This document shows positions 23,760 through 35,081 of a DNA stretch of 64,000 bases, one piece after another. Made by a program: the position numbers and the translations under genes. Below the pieces are notes generated by a model, which was not told the DNA's origin, ran no database searches, and worked only from the letters and a program-made list of their open reading frames with translations. How positions within the stretch are numbered: position 1 is the stretch's first letter; each line of letters starts with the position of its first letter. The DNA lies in NCBI GenBank assembly GCA_028551475.1, contig CM052354.1, forward strand, positions 30,341,258 through 30,405,257. The letters run 5' to 3'. The stretch comes from Casuarina equisetifolia (taxonomy: Eukaryota; Streptophyta; Magnoliopsida; Fagales; Casuarinaceae).

Positions 23760-24605
23760 TTCATCGAGGAAAAGTCATATCCTGCCAATAATCTTGCCTG
23801 TCATCTTTCAGATCCCCTATTCTCAATCGATTCCTCATGATTTTCGTGTCCAACTTAGAGTATCTATGCCTAGAGGCATACATTGTTCCCATCAGAAAGG
23901 TTGTCTGTACCTATATCATTTTGTTCCAAAAGGAGAGCAATATTTATAACATCCCTAGTCTCTAACAATAGTTTGCCCTAAACACCCAATATCTATTACC
24001 ATTATCCACAGATCTAAGAGGCTTCATCAACATTAGCAAGCAGATTGATGCTCACTGATAATGATGAAGTAAACAATTCCTTCATTTACCAAGCTCACAG
24101 GACACCATTTTAGACGTTTTACAAGCATTCTATGAAGAGCTTCTAGAACCTTGGTGAAGAATTTAGAGGTGTAAATGATGTACACAAAGAAGCTGACATC
24201 CCCAACATATTAACTGCAATAAAGTCCAAGCATATCAGCAACTCAAATGCAATTTAGTGCTGAATCCTAACATAGAATAGAAAAGTTGCAAGCACAACTA
24301 TCTACACATAATAGTTTAGCAATTTGAAGAGGTTTAACCTTCAGCACATCAACCTTCTTTCTTGTTTAATGTCACCTAACAACCGTGTCATGCATTAATT
24401 CATTAATCAATGTGGAAAATCATGAGTAAATCTGTCCATTTTTTCCTTTTAAACATCTCCCCAGGAGGATATGAAGCTCTTAATTTTATTTGCATTAGAA
24501 AAAAACGAGAAAGTAACCAAAGATCTCCACTTAGCCGGAGACTACAAGAAAATTCATTTGATTCACCTAGTCTTCAGCATCTACCATTTCATACATTAAA
24601 TTGCA
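23760..24605. other. 3' flank of bHLH copy 1
   Basis: Non-coding, low-complexity-poor sequence between the repeat array and the bHLH stop codon, colinear with 33540-34334 in unit 2 apart from small indels. It probably includes the bHLH 3' UTR. Confidence 0.5.
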
Positions 24606-25176
24606 TCAATTCGCATCCCTGACAAGCTTGTTTAATCTCTCAGATATTCGTGCAGCTTCGTTACCAAATGTGGATTCCCCAACCTGCAAAAAGAGAAAGC
24701 CACAATAGCTTTACAAATGTGTCGCAGAAGCAGCTCAGGAGAAGAGAATTGCCCACCTTAGAATGTATGGTGTGGAAGACTGTGTCTTCAACAACAGTGA
24801 AATTGGCATTAACAATCTCAGCTCCCTCTTCATGAAGCACGCGAATAGTCTCACTGAACATGAACTGACAGTCCAACCCAGTTATCAAAACAACCTCTAG
24901 AGCAGAACCCATCTCGTGAATCTCAATCTGCGGTGATCTTTGCCCCATCATCGCTCCGGCGTTGGAGCCTGCTTCAATTTCCTGCAGCTCCGGCGTTGGA
25001 GCCTGCTTCATTAGGCTGTCCTTCTTCTCCTTCATTCTCTCCAATCTTGTTTGCAGCTTCTTTATGTAGTTTGTAGCTTCGTTTAGCTGATCTGGCAGCG
25101 ATGTCACTTCCTGCAGCTCCTTAAAATTCCCATCACTCGTTAGCTATGCATGTCTATTATGTGTGCAAGTGCGAGT

Positions 25177-25212
<36 letters not shown>

Positions 25213-25368
25213 GAGAGATACATAGATAGAGAGAAAGAAAGAGACCCTGGAGCTTTGATGGGGCACAAGAGTATTGAGCTCGGAGTACAGTGCCTTCATA
25301 TGATTTCTCCGGTTTCGCTCTATGGTTTTACGGTCACATCTCGATGAACTAGGGTTGCTCTTCTCCAT
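24606..25368 (-). CDS. bHLH transcription factor (bHLH36/162-like group), copy 1
   Basis: Exons are 25246-25368, 24757-25110 and 24606-24683, giving 184 residues with all introns GT-AG in phase 0. The basic region is at residues 13-25 (RKTIERNRRNHMK), helix 1 runs through ALYSELNTLVP, and helix 2 is LPDQLNEATNYIKKLQ after the first intron. The first intron divides the loop, as in this subfamily. The C-terminal half (about 100-175) looks like an ACT-type dimerisation region. The basic region keeps Glu17 and Arg residues but has Thr-Ile where G-box binders carry His, so DNA preference may differ. The ATG at 25368 directly precedes the conserved EKSNPSSSRCDRK start. Intron 1 contains a GA microsatellite. 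A nine-codon insertion relative to copy 2 comes from a local repeat. The nuclear DNA-binding role comes from the family; target genes are unknown. Confidence 0.9.
25179..25208. repeat. (AG)n microsatellite in bHLH copy 1 intron 1
   Basis: About 15 AG units. The equivalent tract in copy 2 (34883-34918) is longer. Confidence 0.9.
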
Positions 25369-25818
25369 CAAAATGGCGAGCTACAAGAAGTTAACCGTAG
25401 AGAGCCAATCGAACTCAGCGGACGTTGGTCTTTAAATTTGCAGAAAGCTTGTTATCGGAGCAAAAAGCCAAAGGTAAAAAGCGAAATATTATCATGACAT
25501 GCTCCCAGAAAAAGATTGCTCATTGGCGGTGGTGGGCCACTGCTATGGCTATTTACCTCTCCTCTATCTACCCATCTTTGACCGTTCCGATCCAACTGTA
25601 TTAGTCTTTGCTTTAACAACCTCAGACGTTGTTTAGAACAATAAGATCTCAAAGGTTTATACATTATAATATGGTTTTTGTTGGAAATTGATTGGCCTAT
25701 CTTTTCAGGTACTGTATTTCTTCTCTGTTCAGTAATATGACAGCGAATATGATGAAATAAGGGCATCACCATGTTTAGAGTTTGTGTAGTGTTTTGTGGT
25801 TGGTAAACAAACCTTGAA

Positions 25819-26145
25819 CATAGAGGAAGATCAAAGGATTGCATATCTAACATCAACTAAGTGAAACTTCCTCCTAACAAATATATAAACGTTGTGGGTA
25901 AGTGCACAGTTTAATTGAGACTAGACATTATCTGGGGCCAAAAAGGCCTTAGGTTCAACACTTACACCCCTCCCTTAAATATAGAGGAAGGTCCAAAGGG
26001 TTGCATATCTAATATCAACTATGTGAAACTTTCTCTCAACAAATAAATAAACATTGTGGGTAAATGCCTAGCTTAATAGAGAGCAAACTCTATTCAAGAC
26101 AAAAAGAGGTCTTAGGTTTTGATATTTACGCCATCACCTTTACCA
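25819..26145 (+). repeat. Two tandem SINE-like units specific to unit 1
   Basis: Two related segments of about 160 bp start at about 25820 (CATAGAGGAAG) and 25980 (ATAGAGGAAGG). Each holds a box-A-like word (GTGGGTAAGTGC / GTGGGTAAATGC) and a B-box-like word (TTAGGTTCAACACTTAC / TTAGGTTTTGATATTTAC). Unit 2 lacks this structure at the homologous place (35545-35700). A tRNA-derived SINE, tandemly duplicated after the large duplication, is the simplest reading. Confidence 0.45.
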
Positions 26146-26329
26146 ACCAAATAAAAAACATGATAATTGCCTGTAACAAAAGGGAGACTCTAGGATGGTA
26201 AAGCTATGACATCCACGAATACGTTATTATTTTTGCTTTGAAAAGAAAGGTGGTTTTTAACCAAATTCATCCATTTACCATTAAACGTAGCCCTTTAATC
26301 CAATCAAACCGATCATTATCATTGCTAAT

Positions 26330-26880
26330 CCTTTATTGGTCAGCCCTAATCTCATGGAACACGTTGTTGATGGCATCAGCCAGATGATGCAAAACCAACC
26401 TCACCTTCACACAAATCAAGCACGACAAGAAAAACGTTGATCTACAGCAAACCATATCCTTGTGTCCACACACAAAACGATTCTGTTTGTTGTTTCGAGG
26501 AAGAGGACGTCTGAAACGTTAAAAGCAATGTACCAGAGACAGTGAAAAAGAGGCACTACCTAAAGTGGCTTTGGGTCTTCCCTTCCACATGCCATGGATA
26601 AGGGGTGTGTTTCACAGTACCAATTTGGAAACGACCACTCTCGTTCTTGGGGGGAATTTTCTGGGACCATCTTGCTTTGGGGGTTCAGGCATGCATAAGG
26701 AGCAAAAGCAGATGATGATTCTTCCCTTCTTCTTTCGTGCAGTCCTAAATGGTGCTGTTTCCAGGATCTGTAGCGAGTTCGATTAGTTTCAACATAACAT
26801 GCCAAGAAAAGGTTTGGTAGACTCAGGGACTTCTACGTGGGTGTTTGTGATTCTAACAAAGGACAGCGGCTACTTTATTG
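26330..26880. other. Conserved block upstream of bHLH copy 1
   Basis: This block aligns almost base for base with 35930-36480, while sequence on its left differs between units. A 60-residue minus-strand frame (26560 upward, ending ...CGREDPKPL) is open in both copies but has about seven changes in 60 residues. That is more than the whole bHLH protein shows, which argues against protein coding. It lies about 1-1.5 kb upstream of the bHLH start and may be promoter or old repeat DNA. Confidence 0.4.
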
Positions 26881-26889
26881 GGTAAATCA

Positions 26890-28870
26890 AGATAGATATT
26901 GCTCCAAAAGCTTTTTTTTTTTAATATAAAGTAGTCCCGTAGGACAAGATATATATTTTATTTTAAAATATTTCTCAAACTGGTTTGGACAATGTAAAAC
27001 ACTATATTGATCTTAATACCTCTCCTTACGACTAAGGTAGGGTTATATACATTACCTTTCCTACGTGAGGGATGTAGCCCTATAAACTTGTGCATGCTTA
27101 TTTTGACTTACAAACTAGTATGTAAATAATATATATGTATTTTATTTTACTGATGTTTTTCATATAAGATTTAGACGACATAAGATATTTATTATATCAT
27201 TCTTAACAATGATTAATATTCATAATAGAAAATTCATATTGTTCTTCAATTTAAATGTTTCATAGATGGTATGTAATATAGAGAATAAAACATATATTGA
27301 TTTTTTTTTATGAATAGATAAATGATATAGCTAATAATTTAACCATGAGGTGATAAATTTGGTTCATGAAGAAAGAAGGAATCTATGAAAAAATTCAAAG
27401 AGAAAAGGATAGAAATATATGATGTTAGGAAAAAAAAATCATATGCAAATGATCTTGGATTTTTCAATTTCTTGCTAAAAAAATCAAGGATAATTTGAAT
27501 ATGGAGAAAAAAAAATTGGAGAATGTTTGAATTAAATGGTCACATCCTACACCATTAAGGACAAATCAATCTATCACACTGAATTAGTGGGTGCCGGAGA
27601 AAGACATGCTATCTTATACCCTATACTTGTCGGTACCACAAATGCTTGTTTAGCAAGATTTGTGGACAAAGACCTTATAAAACTTTTGACATTTAGATTT
27701 GCTCCAACCAATAGTTGAATGAAGATAACTAGTGCAATCTTAAGGTCAAGATGATGCCGATACTCACTATTTAAGGCACCCTTCTCAAAGAAATTTTAGT
27801 ATTATGACTACAAAAAAAAGGTTTTCTTTTTATCAATTCTGAATTATTAATGGATAGAATTTTATATTTTGTTTAAGAATAAAAAAAAATAGATATAAAA
27901 TCAATACTTATACTCAAGTAAAACTTTTCCAACATATTGTGATTTAAGTCACTAGCCTACTAGCCCAAATAGTGAGTGAGACCTTGATCATGATGTTTGT
28001 GATTTAACATCTTGCATACGTATAAGTTGGGTATGTGTATTGTATTATATATATATATAGATCTAAAATAATTAAGCATATGACACAATCAGTGATCTAT
28101 CGTACATGACATTTATCTCTCATCATGAAATAAGTTGTGACTAGATACCCAAAGTCATGACCAAGCATGTCCTAACCGACATTTTACCTCTAATCACCGT
28201 CCTATTCTTGGATGCATGTGTTTGTTTTAATTCCCTTTTCACCTAAATTTACTTGTACGGGTTGTTGTTAGATCCATTATTATATGAAGTCATATCATAA
28301 AAACTAAATACGCTCACGTTTCAAAAGTTATAATCAACATAACATGACAAAAATATATCATTGTCATCACCTTATTGTTAAGGGTATGGGTTTCTTTTAA
28401 TTATAATTTGACGTCATATCATTAAACCAAATATAATCACGTGCCGAAACCTATAATCAACTGCAAAATATTGGTGTTACTATCCTGTTTTTCAACGTGG
28501 GGTTACTTTTATTGACTTTCTTACCAATATTACTGTTAAAGTACGCTGTCAAGTCGACTATAATTTGATGTCATATAGTAAAACGCAAGATAGTCAAATA
28601 TTAAGAACTATAATGAAACATAAGGTAATTGACACTATATTGGAATCATCATTCTGTCGGTGTTTCTTTTAATTACTTTCTCTCCTACAGTTTATAATAA
28701 AAATCTATTAAGTCTACCATGACACCTCAAATAACATTCCCGAATTACCCTTTGAATACGTCTTTTCATAAAAACATGGTAATCATATATTGGTTACCCT
28801 ACTTAAGCAGCATAACAAGATAGGACAAACAAGATATTGGTTTTATAAACCTTAGCATCCGTTAGAGTAA
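26890..28870. other. AT-rich unit 1 interior, no gene
   Basis: Colinear with 36490-38420 in unit 2. The short plus frame 27536-27718 has a counterpart at 37138-37326 with many changes and no recognised domain. Confidence 0.45.
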
Positions 28871-28876
28871 GTATAA

Positions 28877-28878
<2 letters not shown>

Positions 28879-28932
<54 letters not shown>
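28879..28932. repeat. (AT)n microsatellite, unit 1 only
   Basis: About 25 AT units. Unit 2 has only a short AT/T-rich stretch at the matching position (near 38440-38460). Confidence 0.9.
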
Positions 28933-28935
<3 letters not shown>

Positions 28936-28939
28936 TTTC

Positions 28940-30290
28940 TATTTAGTTAGGTAAAGGAAGTACAAGATATGGAGGAAGTGTCAAGCCTGGAACTTCTTGA
29001 TATCAAACAACTCTAATCCAATTAGGTTAGGCATTTGTTAACTAAAATATGATTTCAATTGTTAGAGGATTACACACATATAGTAATTCTATGCATAATA
29101 CAACAATTAAGTTGAACTTATCAAACAAGTGGATATTTAGTCCCACATTACTAAAGAGTCTTGTAGTGGAGTTCAAATATAATGAGTGTCCTATTCTCTC
29201 AAGCTAATTCTTGTGTTAGAAATGAAATTTACAATTAACCTAAATTAAGCTCCTAAAATCCCCAAAAATTGTTTGGATCTTCTTATAATGTAGTATATGA
29301 AACACATGGATGTAGACCACGATTCGGAACCCTGACGATGATCTAAGAAAACATGTTCTTGCAGCTTAGTTTATAGATTTTGGTCATTACGTTCCTTCTC
29401 AGATTCGGTTGAATCACGAATGGTAGGGGGTGGGGCAGGTTCGGTTCCTTCAAGAATTGGGAGAAGTTAAAGGGAGATGAGAAAAGGGAGGAGCTAAGTG
29501 CACCAAACAACTAAATTGGTGTCGTCAAAGCACTCCAAGAAGAATGAGGAAAGGGCAGCATGTGTAAAAGAAGGATTAGAGGCCACCAACATGGTTAGGA
29601 TTGCAAAGAGAGGGGGGTGGGATTGGGAATCAGAGACATGAAATGACTGAGGTGAAGACATTTTGAGAAGGATTGGGAAATGGGTGTTAGATGTCAGCTC
29701 TAGATGCCATAAACAAATGAAAGAGCAATGGTGAAGTTGCCGGAATTCTGAATTCGAGTGATAGACAGAAAGGGGAAGAAAACTCTAATTCTATAGATCC
29801 CAATTGAAAGAAATTTCTCAATGATTTTATTCACATATTCAATTATAATATATAATTCTTTATATGATCTATAGAATGAAAAACTATACAAATTGAATCA
29901 AACAATTTAGGAAAGAAAATCCAGTGATGGCGACGGCAATTCTTTTGGACAAACGCGATGAACACGATTGCGGGTTGCGAAGCGGGTCGGTCGGTGCAAT
30001 TGGATCACATAGTTTCTCTAAGGTTAAGGCTAATATGGCCTGGAAAGTGATGTGGCATCCACCAATGGTGCTACATGGATTGGCTCGCTGATGTGGCAAG
30101 TGAGTCCTCTAACAAAAAGACAATTAAGGCATTGACAAAGGAATCCCACGGAACAAAAATTTTGAAAGAAAATATTTGTAAGACAAAAATCTCAAAGTCA
30201 AAAAATAAGGATAAAAGCATACCCGCATTAATGTACCAAATTTCATCATAACTTCATAGTTAAGTGTGCTTGGGCCAAAGTGGTATTAAG
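28940..30290. other. Unit 1 region including a copy-specific segment
   Basis: Sequence to about 29395 aligns with unit 2. From about 29396 to 30113 it has no counterpart there; this piece holds TE-like words around 30040-30100 (CCACATCAGCGAGCC on the minus strand). Alignment resumes at CAATTAAGGCATTGAC. No supported coding frame is present. Confidence 0.45.
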
Positions 30291-30299
30291 ATAAGTGAA

Positions 30300-31720
30300 C
30301 TCCTGGATGTCTTTATGTTGCAATCATTATTTCACTTGTAAAAAAAAATTAAAGGATAAAACTGTTGAAATAAAGTTTGAGAATGGATTTGGCCTTGTGC
30401 TAAATGGCAGGTTTTATATTTTCTTCTTCCTTTTCCTATCCATAATAAAAGGAAACCCATCACCCGTATTATCTATAATGAAAGATTATGGAACGGACAC
30501 AGAGAAAGCGTGAGACTGTCAGTCATGTCCTGCCCCTTTTCCTTTTTCTGATCACAAGTGCTTGTGTCAATAATTCGATACAACCGAGACATAAAAAGAG
30601 ACAAGAGACCATGCATGTCCGAGACCAATGGCACTCGTCCTTGCCTCGAAAATGAAAGTTGTTGTAGTATGGTCTCACATGCGTATTTACAAAACAGGGC
30701 AGAAGAAGGATAGGTTTATGGAAGATAAGCCTATAACAACAGCATCAAGTAGGAGCTGTGAAAAGTTACTCTTTTATCATGAGTTAAATGAAAGCCCAAG
30801 GAAATCAAATGGGAATGTAAAAGATGAATAGAAAAAGATAAAGACTAGAAGTGAGCACAATTTTACCCTGTCGAAATCCCGGAAACTACAGGGAAATGTA
30901 CCAGTTCACCAGGGAAAACATACCCCATAAGCACCAGTTTGAGGACCATGACTTGTGTATAAGATGGAATGAGATCAGAAATGGAAAAACCAGAGCAATT
31001 TCTTGTTCAGGATTTGTTGGAATTCTCCATTATTATATCTCTACTTTTCTTTATCGCAACCTTTTTTGTTTCTTGTTGGGATGTATGTTTGGTACAAAGG
31101 CATTTATTTGTTCTTTTACTTCGTTCCTCTCTTATGACTTGCGAATCTTCTTTAGATAAGATTATATTTTTTAATATAATATCAAAATCTACAAAAGTTT
31201 CCATTAAGAGTATCTCCCCACGTTACTCAAAATCTTGTTTGGTAATACTCTATAAATGGATCAAAAAATCTTTCTACTTTAGAATCGATTCCAAGTAGTA
31301 TTGACCATTCTAGCATAATTGGTGTTCTTTGGTTATTTAGAAGCGCTATGAATGTTTACCACTTTTGTTGATGGGTTCGTTCATTGGATTTTCAAGTTCC
31401 GAAAATGTATTCAACAATACTTCGCCCATCACTGATGGGAAAATGAACAATGGTACTAAAAAGATCATGCAGCCGGGGGAACGAGGGATTCCACAGCCTT
31501 CCAAAACATACATGCCACTTTCTTCAGCCAATGACGTCACTAAGTATTGTCATCTTTTTGTATTTATAATGTATACAAGACATTTTCACTTCAATGCATG
31601 TCTACCAGTCTATTCATTCACTCTCACTTGGATGTAGAATTATACAATAATGGAGGCTCGGGAAACAAACCTTTAATTACAATTGACCTGGGGGAGCTAC
31701 AAAAGCCAGGCCATATAAAA
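30300..31720. other. Unit 1 region upstream of the kinase exon fragment
   Basis: Colinear with 41280-42600 in unit 2, where it lies downstream of the intact kinase and probably includes its 3' UTR. Plus and minus open frames around 31346-31637 are present in both copies but match no family. Confidence 0.4.
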
Positions 31721-31724
31721 ACAT

Positions 31725-31997
31725 TCATGGGAATTTAGGTTTGGGCATTGAAGAACCATCAGGGTACACAGGACCAAGCTTTTGGATCCAATGAAGAAGG
31801 CCTTTCTTATGATCTTGGCAACTGGGACTTTTTATCAGATTCAGAGTTCCATCACGGGCAAGGGACGTGTCGAATTGTTCCAATACCTTCACAATCTGCC
31901 AAAACTCAGGCCTCTTCTCAGGCTGCAATGACCAACATTGCTCGATCAAAGCTCTTATGGCTGGTGGACAGTCTCCAGGGATTGCAGGCCTCAGATT
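31725..31997 (-). pseudogene. Detached last exon of the Raf-like kinase (duplicate)
   Basis: A 91-codon copy (including stop) of kinase exon 3 (42603-42875) with an intact splice acceptor. It encodes the end of the kinase domain (CWSLQPEKRPEFWQIVKVLE) and the C-terminus. Within the exon only two residues appear changed, Met to Ile in AMRALIEQC and Cys to Arg in SLACDGT. Exons 1 and 2 are missing because the duplication breakpoint lies in intron 2 (374 bp of the intron retained, 31998-32372). On its own it cannot make a kinase. It could still act as a distant alternative terminal exon if transcription of the intact gene reads through. Confidence 0.85.
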
Positions 31998-32809
31998 CTG
32001 AAAATGCAAAAGAACCATTTTTAGTGTTTGTCATGGCACTCTAATTGTCTTCTGTAAATTTCAGTTCTAATTTTAAGTTTACATCAAAAGTTTCAGTGTA
32101 CAAAACCAGCCAAATTTTCAGCCTCTTCCTCAGTGATGATGAGCCAAATTTTCAATCATGCTTAAAATGAGAAGAGCATGGCTTTTATAGACCCCAAGAC
32201 CTCGCAGATTACACAACATTCTAAGGACCATGCTTACAGATTTTCTGATTGCAGAATGAATGAAACACTGATTGGACTAAATTTACGGAGATTTCTAACT
32301 ACAAAAAAGACTGAAAATTAAGAGGAAGGCAAGAGAAAATGGAGGAAAAACAAAAACAAGAATGAAACAGGTGTGAAAGATCTTCCACGCTTCTCATCAC
32401 AATTAGGTTTTTATATCTTAAATGAATATTTTTGAAGTGAGGTACATCATATAAAACTTTTTCCAAGCAAAGAACTTTTTGGTTATAATTTTTGCCTTGG
32501 TGACACAATTTTATTTGAAATTTATTATAAATTTCATTTCAAACAATTTTATTTTTTTACCTTAGTTAAGAAGCACTTATGAGCAATGCAGTTAACCGGA
32601 AAGACTAACTAATCAAGCAAGAAAGTTGTCAATAATTCAAGAAGATAGAAAACTTCAAGGCCCAACTACTAACTTTTCTTTCTTAAAAAAGCCTTTACAT
32701 GATCTACAATATGCTAAACTTCATTTTTAACACAATCCTCTATTCCCAAGATCATCAACAAAGCCTTTACAAGAAAAACCATAACTTAGAACCTAAAGGG
32801 AGCAACTTC

Positions 32810-33470
32810 TACCCAACAGCAACAAGATTCTCACAAAAATTCAGTGATCCAAGCATATTTACATTATTTTTGTTGAAGCAATCAGCAAATCTTAATATAC
32901 ATACATGTTTAAGAAATCTTTGCTCTTCCCAGCAAAGATTTTAGAGTTTCTCTATGCTTGACAAAGTAAACTGTAGCAACCAGCAAATCAACTCTTAGTT
33001 CACCCCAGATGGTTGGAAACCATACATGGAGCTGATCTTAGTGCCTCAAGATTCAGCAATAATATCCATACATATTCAAAGTATCTATGATTTTTCCGGC
33101 AATGATTTTCGAGTTTCTTTCACCTGACAAAGTAAATCAACTGTTTGTGCAGACTGGCCCGGCTGGTCACCATAATAGAACTGACATCTATGCAAAAAGA
33201 CTCACCATATTAGCTACACACATGCTCAATATCTTTGCCTTTTCTAGCGAAGATTTTATTGTTTCTTTCGTGCATGACAAAGTGAACTGTAGCAAGTAGT
33301 CAGTCAATTATTCGATCAATGGTTGGAAACCATAAGAGAGCTGATCTCTTTATCTACAGATTCAGCACAACAACCACATGTTTTTTTGTTGTTGCAGTAT
33401 CCATGCTTTTCTGACAAAGACTTAAGATGTTCTCTCTCGCTCGAGAAAGCAAACTCTAGCAAATAGCAAC
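32810..33470 (+). repeat. Four-unit degenerate tandem repeat with hairpin core (copy 2)
   Basis: Cores start at about 32916, 33083, 33231 and 33399 and are homologous one-to-one with the copy 1 cores. The perfect 9-bp stem of core 1 is kept. Core 3 has one change in the right arm (GCGAAGAT). Confidence 0.7.
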
Positions 33471-34334
33471 AGTTTTTAACAATTGTACCAACCAATCCTT
33501 TTAGTGAGAAAAAGTCCAAGTTGAGTTCCATTTTTCATCGAGGAAAAGTCATATCCTGCCAATAATCTTGCCTGTCATCTTTCAGGTCCCTATTCTCAAT
33601 CGATTCCTCATGAATTTCGTGTCCAGCTTAGAATATCTATGCCTAGAGAAATACCTTGTTCCCACCAAAAAGGTTGTCTGTACCAATATCGTTTTGTTCC
33701 AAATGGAGAGCAATATTTATCACATCCTTTGCCTCTAACTATAGTTTGTCCTAAACACTCAATAGCTATTACCACTATCCACTGATCCAAGTGGCTTCGT
33801 CAACATTAGCAAGCAGATTGATCATTTCTGATAGTGATGAAGTAAATAATTCCTTCATTTACCAAACTCAGAGGACACCATTTAAGACGTTTTAAAAGCA
33901 TTCTATGAAGAACTTCTAGAACCTGACATCCCCAACATATTAACTGCAATAAAGTCCAAGCATATCAGCAACTCAAATGCAATTTAGTGCTGAATCCTAA
34001 CATAGAATAGAAAAGTTGCAAGCACAACTATCTACACATAATAGTTTAGCGAGTTGAAGAGGTTTAACCTTCAGCACATCACCCTTCTTTCTTGTTTAAT
34101 ATCACCTAACAGCCGTGTCATGCATTAATTCATGAATGAATGTGAAAATCATGAGTAAATCTGTCCATTTTTTCCTTTTAAACATCTCCCCAGGGGGATA
34201 TGAAGCTCTTAATTTTATTTGCATTAACAAAAAACAAGAACGTAACCAAAGATCTCTACTTAGCCGGAGACTACTAGAAACTTAATTTGATTCACCTAGT
34301 CTTCAGCATCTACCATTTCATACATTAAATTGCA

Positions 34335-34879
34335 TCAATTCGCATCCCTGACAAGCTTGTTTAATCTCTCAGATATTCGTGCAGCTTCATTACCAAATGC
34401 GGATTCCCCAACCTGCAAAAAGAGAAAGCCACAATAGCTTTACAAATGTGTCGCAGAAGCAGCTCAGGAGAAGAGAATTGCCCACCTTAGAATGTATGGT
34501 GTGGAAGACTGTGTCTTCAACAACAGTGAAATTGGCATTAACAATCTCAGCTCCCTCTTCATGAAGCACGCGAATAGTCTCACTGAACATGAACTGACAG
34601 TCCAACCCAGTTATCAAAACAACCTCTAGAGCAGAACCCATCTCGTGAATCTCAATCTGCGGTGATCTTTGCCCCATCATCGCCCCGGCGTTGGAGCCTG
34701 TTTCAATTCCCATTAGGCTGTCCTTCCTTTCCTTCATTCTCTCCAAGCTTGTTTGCAGCTTCTTTATGTAGTTTGTAGCTTCGTTTAGTTGATCCGGCAG
34801 CGATGTCACTTCCTGCAGCCCCTCAAAATTCCCATCACTCGTTAGCTATGTATGTCTATTATGTGTGCAAGTGCGAGTG

Positions 34880-34922
<43 letters not shown>

Positions 34923-35081
34923 AGGGAGAGATACATAGATAGAGAGAGAGAAAGAGACCCTGGAGCTTTGATGGGGCACAAGAGCATTGAGCTTGGAGTA
35001 TAGTGCCTTCATATGATTTCTCCGGTTTCGCTCTATGGTTTTACGGTCACATCTCGATGAACTAGGGTTGCTCTTCTCCAT
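34335..35081 (-). CDS. bHLH transcription factor (bHLH36/162-like group), copy 2
   Basis: Exons are 34959-35081, 34486-34812 and 34335-34412, giving 175 residues and the same intron phases as copy 1. The basic region is identical to copy 1. Visible differences are Glu30Lys and Thr33Ala in helix 1, Arg to Ser and Lys to Arg in and after helix 2, Ala to Thr in the linker, Thr to Ala in exon 3, and nine fewer linker residues. No stop or frameshift is seen and all splice sites are intact, so both copies look functional. Copy 2 probably represents the ancestral linker length, because copy 1 shows the clear internal repeat. Expression differences between the copies are unknown; the 5' flanks diverge beyond about 0.5 kb. 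Confidence 0.9.
34883..34918. repeat. (AG)n microsatellite in bHLH copy 2 intron 1
   Basis: About 18 AG units, versus about 15 in copy 1. Confidence 0.9.

Larger units (their letters stand above)
22619..32372 (+). repeat. Tandem duplication, unit 1 (~9.75 kb)
   Basis: Colinear and highly similar in direct orientation to 32373-43259. Matching landmarks in order are: the CTTCCACRCTTCTC start, the four-unit hairpin repeat, the bHLH gene, a conserved upstream block, a 27.5/37.1-kb block, and the kinase last exon with 374 bp of its upstream intron. At 32372/32373 sequence from within kinase intron 2 (AATGAAACAGGT) joins abruptly to the start-of-unit sequence (GTGAAAGATCTTCC). At most one base of microhomology is visible at the join. 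Confidence 0.92.

Noticed and set aside
27536-27718. 60-codon frame with counterpart at 37138-37326
   Set aside because: The two copies differ by many residues and indels, unlike the constrained bHLH exons, so it is unlikely to be coding.
29884-30099. 71-codon minus-strand frame in the unit 1-specific segment
   Set aside because: Found in one unit only and the local words look like transposon leader sequence rather than a gene.
31346-31637. Open frames on both strands conserved at 42224-42515
   Set aside because: Conservation is expected from the recent duplication and the region fits the kinase 3' UTR; no domain is present.
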